Of a stretch of 64,000 nt of DNA, positions 47,008 through 56,017 are shown in pieces (within the stretch, counting starts at the first letter, position 1; each line of letters starts with the position of its first letter). A program made the position numbers and the translations under genes. The notes beneath the pieces are model-generated. The model was given only the letters and a program-made list of their open reading frames with translations, did not search any database and had not been told where the DNA came from. The stretch spans positions 62,001-126,000 of the forward strand of contig WPIO01000283.1 of the NCBI GenBank assembly GCA_009760855.2. The letters run 5' to 3'. The stretch comes from Cristatella mucedo (Eukaryota; Bryozoa; Phylactolaemata; Cristatellidae).

Positions 47008-47759
47008 TGGCTAAAATTCGGGCTAGTTTAGATAAGGATACCACGTCCAAGTTGGTCCATGCATTCGTGGCATCCCGTCTCGACTCCTGCAAATCAGTGG
47101 TTACTGCAATACCAGGATGTGCGATCAGGCAATTGCAGCTGGTGCAAGACTCTGCAGCTAGGCTTGTCTGTCGTGAGCTTCGCAGTTGCCACATTACTCC
47201 ACTTTTCGCCGACCTGCACTGGCTACCAGTCAAGCAACGGATTGACTTAAAAGTTTCTTCGCTCACTTCTAGGTCTCTTCATTCTATGGCTCCAGCCTAT
47301 CTCTTAGTTCTAATCCCCCATCAGGCCATGCATCGTACCACTCGCTTTTCGGAATCCAACAGTCTAGAAATACCTTGTACAAACCTTAAATCCTATGGAG
47401 ACCGTGTATTTAGTTCGTATGCTCCCAAAACCTGAAACTCCCTCCCGACCTGCTTCAGAACATCCCCTGACCTGACCGCATTTAAAAGGAACTTACAAAC
47501 ACACCTATTTAGGACAGCATTTAGTGGGTCCCTGTGATTCATCCTTGATGTGCTTATGGGTGCTGACACTCTGCATGCTGTCACTAACCACATTTGCATG
47601 CTGACCCTGTGCATGTCACCCCTAACCATGTTATTCATTTTGTTTGTTTTTGAAGCATGATTTTACTTACCATTTATATACATTTCACTTTGCTGCAAAT
47701 GTAAAGCGCCTAGAAAGAGATTAGGTTCTCCGAGGGCGCTTTATCAAGTGCATCGTTAT
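47008..47759 (+). mobile_element. LINE-B inserted within relic ORF 5
   Basis: A 5'-truncated copy starts in the AKIRASLDKDTTSKLVHAF region. A frame at 47007-47435 is open up to a TGA in place of the AWNSL Trp region. The hairpin lies at 47701-47742. TTTTACA (47001-47007) and ATTTACA (47764-47770) look like the target duplication. The 47 kb and 46 kb copies share the same 5' start region but are separate insertions. Confidence 0.82.
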
Positions 47760-48582
47760 AATTATTTACAAATTATCAATTAATTGATTTAATTCCTATA
47801 CAATTCCTTCCTAGTTTTTATTTAAAGTGTGGAAATTTTGAAATTTTTTTAAATAATATTGCTAATGCATGTTTTATTAGATATTATGGTGATTTAATTG
47901 TAAAGAGTGTAAATAATATTGGATATCCATCACAAGCATTTTCTTCTTTTAGTAGTAGAAAAATAACTGTATCTAAGTTATCAGATATAAAGATAAAAAC
48001 CGTTATATTCAATTTTGAATATAGATCTACTTGCTTTAAAAGATTATACTATAAGTCATTCATATTATCCTATCGATAGAAAGCACATATTTGATTTTGC
48101 AATTGTTGGAAAAACTAATGGTGAAGAAGATCAATTCGATGGTTTATATACAAATTGTTATTTAAAAGTGATGATATATTTAGTAACAAAAAATGGTAAA
48201 AGTGGTGAAATAATAATTACAGCGATAAAACAAAGGTATACTCGAAGAAATGTTAGTGATTCAACAATACTTGAATTCAAAAATTGTATCGTAGAAGGTG
48301 ATGACTTATTTTTCAGTGATAACTCATATATTAATTATACCAAACTTGCAGATGGGAGAATAAACATTCAATTAGAGTTTTCATATCCAGTAGTAAGTTT
48401 TGTTGATGGAATTTTCTATGGTTTAGTTCGAGAATTGCAAGCTACTGGAAAGTCACTAGTACCATCTCCTGATGATAAACTTGAAATTAAATTTCTATCA
48501 AATGTTTTTTTCTCCAACTAGATCATTTGACTATTCTTATCCAATTTATTGTGGAATGAGAGTACCTATAGCTGGTTCCTAA
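47760..48582 (+). pseudogene. Relic ORF 5, C-terminal part: Tyr/Ile-rich domain
   Basis: The open region restarts directly after LINE-B and runs in one frame to about 48010. It shifts into the 168-codon frame 48015-48521, which contains YYPIDRKHIFDFAIVGKTNG and YPVVSFVDGIFYGLVREL, and then shifts again to a stop at 48580-48582. The composition is rich in Tyr, Ile, Asp and Ser, with alternating hydrophobic residues suggesting a beta-rich domain. Preceded by fibre-like repeats, it could be a receptor-binding head, by analogy only. Confidence 0.5.
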
Positions 48583-48704
48583 ATCTTCCAATCCATAGTC
48601 TCTTTAATCGATTCTTGTGGTATATCAAAACTCTTTCCTGCATCTATCTCTTTCTTTATTTTTTTAGTTAGTTCTATTTTTTTAGAGTAAGCTTCAGACT
48701 TCAT
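48579..48704 (-). CDS. Relic ORF 6: 41-residue Lys/Glu-rich protein
   Basis: An intact small frame starts at the ATG at 48704, reads MKSEAYSKKIELTKKIKKEI and ends at a TAG that overlaps the stop of the convergent ORF 5 (48579-48581 against 48580-48582). Two bases after the upstream ORF 7 stop comes its start codon, so ORFs 7 and 6 are arranged in series. The highly charged, helical-looking composition gives no family. Confidence 0.45.
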   Translation of the reverse strand: MKSEAYSKKIELTKKIKKEIDAGKSFDIPQESIKETMDWKI

Positions 48705-48705
48705 A

Positions 48706-49376
48706 CTATTTATTTTTTGCTAATTTTAAGTCTTTAAGGAACTCTTCAAAGATTGAACCATCTCCAATTTTAGTAAATATATTAGCAATTTATGGTTCAG
48801 AGTGATTGATTCTAAGAGCTTTATATTCTAATACTAGTTTTACGGAATTTAACAAATTTGATCTGATGTCTTTTATTCTATCTATTGGATATGAACAGAT
48901 TTTAAAGTTTGAATACTGTTGTCCGTGTACTTCTTCAAGACCTTAAAACCTTAAATCCTTTGGAGACCGTGCATTTAGCTCGTATGCTCCCACAGCCTGG
49001 AACTCCCTCCCGACCTGCATCAGAACATACCCTGACCTGACCACATTTAAAAGAAACTTAAAAACATACCTATTTAGGACAGCATTTAGTGGGTCCTTGG
49101 GATTCGTCCTCGATGTGCTTATGCGTGCTGACACTGTTCATGCTGCCACTAACCACATTTGCATGCTGACCCAGTGCATGTAACCTCTAACCATGTTATT
49201 CATTTTGTTTGTTTTTCAGGCATGATTTTACTTACTATTCTGTTGCGTATCACTTTGCAGCAAATTTAAAGCGCCTAGAAAGAGATTAAGTTCTCTGAGG
49301 GCGCTTTATCAAGTGCAATAATATTATTATTATTATTATTATTAAGACAGTCTGTACTTCTTGTTTCAACACTCAT
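48706..49376 (-). pseudogene. Relic ORF 7, split by LINE-B
   Basis: The likely start is ATG 49376 (MSVETRSTDCL). The frame is then interrupted by the LINE-B at 48942-49343 and resumes in the 48941-48706 segment with YSNFKICSYPIDRIKDIRSN and a Lys/Leu-rich end. One TAA lies near 48790. It would be about 90 codons without the insert. No family was recognised. Confidence 0.45.
48942..49343 (+). mobile_element. LINE-B 3' end inserted in relic ORF 7
   Basis: It starts in the NLKSFGDRAFSSYAPTAWNS region, includes the family ending and 3' untranslated region, a perfect hairpin and an (ATT)n tail at 49318-49343. AAGAC-like sequence on both sides is the probable target duplication. Confidence 0.82.
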
Positions 49377-49409
49377 TTTCTATATGTTTTTATTTTTTAT
49401 TTAAATTAA

Positions 49410-49905
49410 TTAATCAGTGCTAGGATCAGGTTGTGGTTGTTCTTGTGCTGCTAGTGCTGCTGCTGCGGCTTTTTTTAGCACTCATACCATCAGTAATATT
49501 TGGTAGAACTGCATACCACTAATCTTTAACAATTCCAGAGATATCAGGTGAAATTCCAGATACTCCAGAGATGACTGTAGAGAGTGTTGGAAGTTGTGTT
49601 GCAATCCAAGTCGTATAATCAGCAATTTCCGTACGGTCATCGAGGAGAGCATCAACTTTAGATCTAACTCTTGACTCAAGTCCTGGTAGAACTTCATTTT
49701 GTCCAGAAATAGTAACTCATTGTGCTTCAGTATCTGCTTCATCGAGATAGAATTTCTTAACAGACTCATCAGTCATAACTGAAACATCAGAACTGAGTTG
49801 TTGTTCATCATATGCTGTCATTTTTGATCTAACAAGATAATCTACTTAAGATTTAAGTGATGCTGCAGTTCTTGCAAGTATGGGATCAGTAATATCATTT
49901 GCCTA
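49410..49905 (-). pseudogene. Relic ORF 8: acidic, Ser/Thr-rich protein with Ala-rich end
   Basis: One frame runs from about 49905 with in-frame TAA 49846-49848, TGA 49717-49719 and TAG 49519-49521. It contains MTAYDEQQLSSDVSVMTDES and VISGVSGISPDISGIVKD, then shifts at an A-run near 49475 into an Ala/Gln-rich tail ending at 49410. The length would be about 160 codons. The start is unclear, because the open stretch begins just after a TAG. Structural-protein-like composition, family unknown. Confidence 0.48.
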
Positions 49906-49965
49906 TATAATAATAAAAAAATTACATGCACGTACAGATTAAAGAAAAATAAACTAAAAACAATA

Positions 49966-50400
49966 TCATTTTGGTTTTACTAGTGAATCAGATATTTTTT
50001 TAATCTTACAATAATTCTCTTTAATTTTATCAGAGGCGTCGCAAATCTCTAAAAGAGTATCAACAGTTTTTTCTATTTATTTCTAATAAAGATTTATAAA
50101 AACCATCATAATCAGAACTAAATTTATCTAGTATAAATAAAATAAATAAATAGATAAATCCTAGCTGATTTAACAGCCTCTTTTTGTATAGCGACAGAAG
50201 AGCCTTTACGGCTATCACCACCACTGGCAGTGGCGATAAAGGATCGCCCACCGCAGGAATCGAACTCACGACTTAGGTCGTGAAAGCAACCGCCTTATCT
50301 AGTGAGCCATCACGGCTCACCTATAAATAATTCCTGAAATACTCTTTTAGAGTGATCACACTCTAAAAAACTTTTAATTTTGCTCTCAATTTTCTACATA
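49966..50400 (-). pseudogene. Relic ORF 9: small helical protein, split by SINE2
   Basis: The C-terminal part reads LDKFSSDYDGFYKSLLEIN, then, after a frame change near 50075, LEICDASDKIKENYCKIKKI to TGA 49966-49968. The N-terminal part lies beyond SINE2 at about 50400-50330 and begins with a nonsense codon right after a possible ATG. It is clearly similar to ORF 10, so this is a tandem gene duplication. Confidence 0.5.
50140..50321 (-). mobile_element. SINE2 inserted in relic ORF 9
   Basis: It is flanked by perfect 8-bp TATAAATA target duplications (50132-50139 and 50322-50329). The tRNA-like head GTGATGGCTCACTAGATAAG, the B box GAGTTCGATTCCTGC and the family body are well preserved. The tail is (ATTT)-like. 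Confidence 0.9.
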
Positions 50401-50426
50401 TGACTTATACAATTTTTTAATATAAA

Positions 50427-50695
50427 TTAATTAATGTGTACTCCTGGTTTTGTTTTTCGGGTTTTCGAATTTACTTCTAAAAGCATCTCATTTATCTTAC
50501 TACGACTTTCTATTAGTTTATCACGTGTGTCGCATATTTCTATAAGAATACTATTATAAGAACTATCTAGATCTAGAATGAGTTTATCGAGTGAATGTTC
50601 AACAATTCTTTGATCTTGTCCTTTAGGTTTTGAAGACAGATTTTCATTGCCATTTCTCTAGCTTGTTCACAACTTAAATTAAATTCTTGAGACAT
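50427..50695 (-). pseudogene. Relic ORF 10: small helical protein, paralogue of ORF 9
   Basis: It starts at ATG 50695 (MSQEFNLSCEQAREMAM), has a 1-nt frame change near 50645, then continues with LDKLILDLDSSYNSILIEIC and DKLIESRSKINEMLLEVN to TAA 50427-50429. About 89 codons, predicted mostly helical and charged. Upstream, a perfect 10-bp inverted repeat (ATTTATAATT / AATTATAAAT, near 50710-50732) lies in the presumed promoter. Confidence 0.5.
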
Positions 50696-50837
50696 CCATT
50701 TTCTTTATAAATAAAATTTATAATTAAAATTATAAATATTTAATTAATTGCAATAATTTTCACTCTTATATAGACACATAAAGCTAAACAACTCTTAGTA
50801 GATATAAAATGAAAGGTATGGAGAATAGGGTTTCGAG

Positions 50838-50932
50838 GATGACGGCAGCCATTAAATAAATCGGACAAAAATAATAATAGAACGAAGTGAGATTATTGTA
50901 AGAAAACGATTTATTTAATTGATGACGTCATC
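50838..50932. repeat. 95-bp element with 26-bp terminal inverted repeats
   Basis: The left arm at 50838-50863 matches the reverse complement of 50907-50932 at 23 of 26 positions. The inner 13 bp, ATTAAATAAATCG / CGATTTATTTAAT, are perfect. The spacer is 43 bp. It lies just outside the AT-rich relic. It could be a miniature inverted-repeat element or a transcript-terminating hairpin. Confidence 0.6.
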
Positions 50933-50949
50933 GATCGAGCCATACATTT

Positions 50950-50985
50950 GATATCTACTCGGCTTGAGTTCGAGCCGTAGATATC
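50950..50985. repeat. Imperfect 36-bp palindrome
   Basis: GATATCTAC at 50950-50958 is mirrored by GTAGATATC at 50977-50985. The inner arms pair with a one-base slip around a TGAGTT centre. Confidence 0.6.
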
Positions 50986-51702
50986 CTTCTTGTGGCCATC
51001 TTCGTACAGCGAGAGATCCTGTTATATTATATCTATATCATATTACCTACTATCATATTGTATAATATGGCATTGTGCAATACATAATAATAAATAACAA
51101 GCTAAAGTGCACTCCCGACGTGCTTTCTGGCGAATGTCCGGCAGCGAGAGTCGTGCGACAGTGGCTGCTGTCTGGCCTTGAAAGTGCCGCAGGGGAAGCA
51201 GCCCTGCCTACGAGAAAAGAGAGGCCACTGGTCTGGAACTCGCTTCCGGTTATGGTCGCTACCAGCAAAAACCTTGCACCATTTTCTGTATGTTTAAGTC
51301 ACGGCAGAAGACGCGTCAGTTCCGGTCCGCTTGCCCCATAGCCTCGGTGGACTTGTTTTGTGTTGCTCCGGTTTGGTTTGTGTGCAAGATTCAGTGCATG
51401 CTACCTAGCCAGGGGTGGTACTGAACGCTATCCTAACTTGGTTTAAATGTACCTAGTCTGCCAAAACCTAGAGGGGACCAAGCGGCCAGACAAGCGCTTA
51501 GCAAGGAGCGGTCAGCTAGCTGATTGGTTTCTTGCCGTCTGGTATTTCGTGACGTTAGCTGGCAGCATCTGCTCGGACGTGACGTCGACCGAACGCTGGC
51601 AGCAGCTCAGTGCTACAAGCTGCTGCAGCTGGCTACAGCTGCTCGTGCTTGGAGCTCGTGCTACACGTCGCTGGAGTCGATAGATCACGGATTATTTTAT
51701 TA
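50986..51702. other. Unassigned, GC-richer; possible LINE remnant
   Basis: The frame 51075-51341 contains LVWNSLPVMVATSKNLAPF, which resembles the AWNSLP block near the C-terminus of LINE-A and LINE-B. No other block is seen. The rest (51420-51690) has no recognisable content. Confidence 0.3.
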
Positions 51703-52775
51703 AGGCCCATGGAATAGGATATCACGTCTATGCTGACGATACTCAGTTGTATTTGTCATTTAAACCGTCGGAATCTGCTGCAGCAACTGAGAAACTGAAT
51801 GCTTGCCTTGCCGATATTCGATCCTGGATGTCGGAAAACTTCCTGAAATTAAATGACGATAAAACCGAACTGCTGCTCATAGGACACCCTAAGCGTGTGG
51901 CTGGATTAAAAGGCTTTGCTGTTCTAATAGGTGATGCTATTGTGCGACCTTCACCACGTGCTCGTAATCTAGGTGTCGTGTTCGACAGCTGCCTCAATTT
52001 CAGAAGCTTCAATCAGAAGACTGCCTCTACAGCTAGCCATCACATCCGATCCCTATCCAAGATTAGAAGCTGTCTCCCACAGTGGCTTGTAAAAAATTTA
52101 ACTAGCTCTTGAGTGCTGTCTCGGCTTGATTATTGTAATTCCCTTTTGGCTGGGCTACCAAAGAAAGCTATTATGCCAGTACAGTGGACTATGAATATGG
52201 CTGCAAGGCTGGTCTTCAAGTCCAAGCGGTTTGAGCACGTGTCTCCTTTGCTGAAAGAGCTAGAATGGTTGCCGGTTGAGCAAAGGATTCAGAGCAAAGT
52301 TCTTAAGCTGACCCACAAGGCCCGCCACGGCTTGGCTCCTTCATACCTAGCTGAACTGCTGCATCAGTTTCAGACTGTTCGCGCCCTCAGGTCCTGTGTG
52401 GACAATAAATTAGCTGTCCCATTCCTCCGCTTAAAGACAGTTGGCGACAGAAGCTTTAGCTCTGCAGGTCCTAGACTGTGGAACTCGCTTCCACAATTCT
52501 TACGCAACGACAGCTACTCTCCTACTGCCGACTATGGCACATTTTTTTCAGTGGTCCTGAGCTGCTACTTCTATGCTACTCACTACCTGAACTGCTGTCC
52601 AGACTCTGCTATGCTTCCCACTTTATCTTTGCTTCGTGAAACGAAGTCTGTTGGCTACCGAATGCGTACCGAAAGCCGCTTAGGCTGTGAGTGTGCTATA
52701 CAAAATTCTCCTGCGTAACACCCACATGGTCTTTATGACTTTGTGGAGTTACTGACGGAGATACATTACATTAAT
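51703..52775 (+). mobile_element. LINE-A, catalytic motif to 3' end, one nonsense codon
   Basis: One frame covers HVYADDTQLYLSFKPSESAA, SWMSENFLKLNDDKTELLLI and LSKIRSCLPQWLVKNLTSS, then a TGA at 52110-52112 where the other copies have a Leu codon. It continues in frame through LSRLDYCNSLLAGLP, TMNMAARLVF, SYLAELLHQF and SAGPRLWNSLPQFLRN to 52718. The tail GATACATTACATTA is at 52760-52775. It is the best-preserved LINE-A C-terminus and useful as a reference for the others. Confidence 0.87.
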
Positions 52776-52885
52776 TTGCTACAAGGTAAGAGTACAGGTA
52801 CGTGACAGGCAGTCATAAGAAGCTGAGTGACATGCAGCGCTAGGTAGCTGCCTCCCAGAGCTGCAATGCTGCAGCTGCCTTCACT

Positions 52886-53537
52886 TCATCGTCTGCTCTC
52901 AGCTGCAGGTGCAGCTGCTGCTGAAGGGTACACTCTCACAGTCTGATCGTCCCAGGCCAGCACGGCTAGCACGGTCCTCTATCCTCCGCCCAGTGACAGG
53001 CACCAACGCCGCTGCAGTCCGTGGCTGCTGTATGAGAGGACCTGCTGCAGCAGCCGCCCAGTCACAGCACAGAGAGCCCTCACACAGTCCCTGCTACTGT
53101 CTCCCTCCTGCAGCCCTCTCACAGCCACGTACACGATGCCGCCTGCAGCACAGACGTCCAGCGCTGCCTCCTCGCTGCTCAGCTCATATCTCCATTGTCC
53201 GTCACCTCGGTGGCGGCAGCTGTCCACTACGTACAGCTCTCTGCCATCGTCCAGCTTCACCTCGCTCCTGCTCGTAGTGACCAGAGCAGCAGCAGTGAGA
53301 GCCACACTGTATATGTTATACTCGTGTATGCCATACTCGTTGCTGTACAGCAGCTGCCCCGAGCTCAGCTGCCCCGAGCTCAGCTGCCGCAGCTGCAGCC
53401 CTGCGCCACCACCCATGCGGTTATGCCCTATGCCCTCGGTCACAGCGAACAGGTTGCCGAGCGAGGACAGCTAATAGGGAGGCCACGGCAGCACAGCGAC
53501 ACGTCGGTCCTCGATCCACGTCCCCTGCGAGTCCCCT

Positions 53538-53573
<36 letters not shown>

Positions 53574-53977
53574 CTGTTGCATCTGAGCAGCAGTACGAGC
53601 TGTGGGTTGTACAAGTCCTCCAAGCCTACAGCTGCTCGTCCGTCCTGCAGGATGAGCACTGCACTGACCGAGTCCTTCTCTCTGCCGTTGCTCCACCTCG
53701 CAGGTTCCCAGACGCTCAGCTCGCTGCAGCTCTGACTGTATTCCTTCAGGCCGTGCTCCCCTGCAGCCAGCAGCAGATGCCCCTCTGACGTCACAGACAG
53801 GTCGCAGCACTGGCCAAGCGTCTGGAAGCTGCTGGAGGCCGGGCCGAAGTGCAGCAGCGCTGGCTGCTGCTCTGCTACAACGAAGGCTGCATCGTGTGAA
53901 TACAGGCAGCAGCAGAGCTCTGCATGAGACGAGAGAGACTCGTGCACTGCGCTACTTTTCACAGGTAGTTTAACATT
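52886..53977 (-). pseudogene. GC-rich beta-propeller-like coding region with two TAG codons
   Basis: A single frame runs from about 53977 to TGA 52886-52888, over 350 codons, interrupted only by TAG at 53471-53473 and TAG at 52979-52981. Repeated blade-like units are visible: CDLSVTSEGHLLLAAGEHGL, VSAVLILQDGRAAVGLEDL, LLYSNEYGIHEYNIYSVAL, LDVCAAGGIVYVAVRGLQ and VLAVLAWDDQTVRVY. This is the pattern of NHL or WD-like propellers, as found after the coiled coil of TRIM-NHL proteins. A poly-Ala run is encoded by CAG-type repeats. No ATG opens the frame, so it could be a 3' exon. It lies downstream, on the same strand, of the TRIM fragment at 60302-60717 and could belong to that gene. Confidence 0.58.
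53538..53571. repeat. (GCA)n trinucleotide repeat
   Basis: About eleven GCA units, read as poly-alanine on the minus strand inside the propeller-like frame. Confidence 0.9.
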
Positions 53978-54290
53978 TTACAAGTTATTTATCTTGCGTA
54001 AATAAATAATAATAATACAATAAAAGATCGTACGACTTTTCGTTGCTTGACTGCACCGTTGCCAGATGCTTGGGTCTTATCGCTACAATGAACAATGCAT
54101 TGTGTGAATGCAGGCAGCAGCAGAGAGACCAGAGAGACTCTTGCACTGTGCACTTATGCAAGCTGATGGGTCCTTTTACAAGGTTAGCTTAAAGCTTGTT
54201 TATACAATGAAATGTTGTGCGACTTTTGTACTACGTTCACCTCTCGTTGCTTGACTGCACTGTTGCAAGATGCCTGGTCTTATTTTATGA
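53889..54290. repeat. Tandem duplication, about 208-bp period
   Basis: Unit 1 (53889-54096) and unit 2 (54097-54290) share GCAT-GTGTGAAT-CAGGCAGC, AGAGAGACTC-TGCACTG, TCGTTGCTTGACTGCAC and GATGC-TGG-TCTTAT blocks in order. The duplication covers the 5' end of the propeller-like frame. Unit 2 is cut by a LINE-B. Confidence 0.7.
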
Positions 54291-55287
54291 ATAATAATAA
54301 TAATACATTTGAACTAAATGATGATAAAACTAACTTACTAGTTATGGGCAAACCTAGTGTTATTCAGAAATTGGAAAGGCTGACTTTCAAAATTGGCTCT
54401 GCCAGCATATCTCCAGTTGCATCAGCTCGAAATCTAGGTGTCATATTCCAAAGCGACCTCTCGTTAGACGACCACATCAGCTCCACAGTCAAATCAGCCT
54501 ATTTTCAGCTTCATAACATTGCTAAAATTAGGGCTTGTTTAGATAAGGATACCACGTCCAAGTTGGTCCATGCATTCGTGACATCTCGCCTCGACTTCTG
54601 CAACTCACTGCTTACTGGTCTACCAGCATGTGCGATCAGGCGATTGCAGCTGGTGCAAAACTCTGCAGCTAGGCTTGTCTGTCGTGAGCGTCGCAGTTGC
54701 CACATTACTCCACTTCTCGCCGACCTGCACTGGTTACCAGTCAAGCAACGGATTGACTTCAAGGTTTTTGTCGCTCACTTTTAGGTCTCTTCATTCTATG
54801 GCTCCAGCCTATCTTTCAGAGATACTACCCCATCAGGCAAAGCATCGTACCACTCGCTTTTCGGAATCCAACAGTCTAGAAATACCTCGTACAAACCTTA
54901 AATCCTTTGGAGACCGTGCATTTAGCTCGTATGCTCCCACAGCCTGGAACTCCCTCCCGACCTGCATCAGAACATCCCCTGACCTGACCACATTTAAAAG
55001 AAACTTAAAAACATACCTATTTAGGACAGCATTTAGTGGGTCCTTGTGATTCGTCCTCGATGTGCTTATGCGTGCTGACACTGTTCATGCTGCCACTAAC
55101 CACATTTGCATGCTGACCCTGTGCATGTAACCCCTAACCATGTTATTCATTTTGTTTGTTTTTCAAGCATGATTTTACTTACTATTCTATTGCGTATCAC
55201 TTTGCAGCAAATGTAAAGCGCCTAGAAAGAGATTAAGTTCTCTGAGGGCGCTTTATCAAGTGCAATATTATTATTATTATTATTATA
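54291..55287 (+). mobile_element. LINE-B, thumb to 3' end
   Basis: After a short (AAT)n at 54290-54303, the frame opens at LNDDKTNLLVMGKPSVIQKL and continues through SARNLGVIFQSDLSLDDHIS, TSKLVHAFVTSRLDFCNSLL and RLVCRERRSCHITPLLADLH. One extra T near 54766 shifts the frame. The C-terminus then continues to LFRTAFSGSL at 55049. A perfect hairpin precedes the (ATT)n tail at 55264-55287. It is a good reference copy. Confidence 0.88.
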
Positions 55288-55485
55288 AAGCACTCTCAGA
55301 GAACTACATCTCTTTCAAGGCACTTTACATTTGCTGCAAAATAAGCACGATCGATTGGCTTGTCGTAGCATGCTTAATAGATAACAAGAATAACATGTTT
55401 AGTGGTAGCAAGCATAGGGTAAGCCAACGGGCTTTGGGAGCACACGAACTACAGGCACAGTCTCCCAAGGATCCGAGGTTCAGCC
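55288..55485 (-). mobile_element. Diverged LINE-B-like 3' end, tail to tail with the preceding copy
   Basis: AAAGCACTCTCAGAGAAC and ATCTCTTTCAAGGCACTTTA form the hairpin, followed by the 3' untranslated region in reverse orientation. It shares the ATT tract with the plus-strand copy at 54291-55287. Many substitutions and a deletion of the middle of the 3' region are present. Confidence 0.7.
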
Positions 55486-55755
55486 TTTAAATCGATCTGC
55501 ACAAAGCTCACCAATTCTTAGTGCTGAGTTCAAGCGGAACAAGGTGAGTGACATTGCTTTGCTAAACTGGCCTGGTCCTCACTAATTAACACAACCAATC
55601 CACGGCCTCATTGCCTGCTCATTTGATGATTTATGATCAAACAAGAGTCGTCCCTTAATGCACAATTATAGAGATTTCCAATGACCCTGTCAAATGTTAC
55701 AACCTCTCGCCTCCAATACCATGACACATTTACTAAGTCTGCATTTTCAAAAAAA

Positions 55756-55928
55756 ATTCTAGCTGATTAAACAGCCTCTTTTTTGTATAGCGACAGAAGA
55801 GCCTTCTAGGGCTATCACCACCGCTTGCAGTGGCGATAAAGAATCGCCCACTGCAGGATTCGAACTCACGACCTCGGTCACGAGGTCGTGAAAGCTACCG
55901 TCTTACCTAGTGTGCCATCACGGCTCAC
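55756..55928 (-). mobile_element. SINE2, tRNA-derived
   Basis: On the minus strand: GAGCCGTGATGGCACACTAG, then the B box GAGTTCGAATCCTGCAG and the usual body. It contains a short internal repeat of CACGACCTCG near 55875-55890. Confidence 0.82.
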
Positions 55929-56017
55929 CAAGCTTACTGTGTTAGGGTCCACATACTCATTCAAGGTCGTACATGCATTCTAACACTCGCAGGTCGTGCA
56001 CAAGTGCTGCCTATGAC

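Larger units (their letters stand above)
42839..50830. mobile_element. AT-rich, gene-dense relic of a virus-like DNA element
   Basis: Composition changes abruptly from mixed to strongly AT-rich, and gene packing becomes very tight. At least ten short coding units lie on both strands, with a 12-bp divergent spacer at 44005-44016 and overlapping convergent stops at 48579-48582. Several plus-strand units carry the N-L...P-x-N-x-x-D-A-x-x-K-x-Y-V-D repeat common in phage and viral fibre or tail-fibre proteins. No polymerase, integrase, ATPase or capsid gene is visible, and no terminal repeat joins the two ends, so family assignment is not possible. Stops and frameshifts in most units and four later retroelement insertions indicate an old, inactive copy. 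Bacterial contamination is unlikely because the host's own LINE-B and SINE2 are inserted within it. Confidence 0.68.

Noticed and set aside
42839-50830. Bacterial or phage contamination as the source of the AT-rich block
   Set aside because: The host's LINE-B and SINE2 are inserted inside its genes with target duplications, so it is part of the animal genome.
42839-50830. Assignment to Polinton/Maverick, adintovirus or a giant-virus family
   Set aside because: No capsid, polymerase, integrase or ATPase gene and no long terminal inverted repeat are visible; fibre-like repeats alone are not diagnostic.
53136-53788. Plus-strand frames across the GC-rich propeller region
   Set aside because: They are opposite-strand shadows with Ser/Pro/Leu-biased composition; the minus-strand frame shows blade-like repeats and fewer stops.
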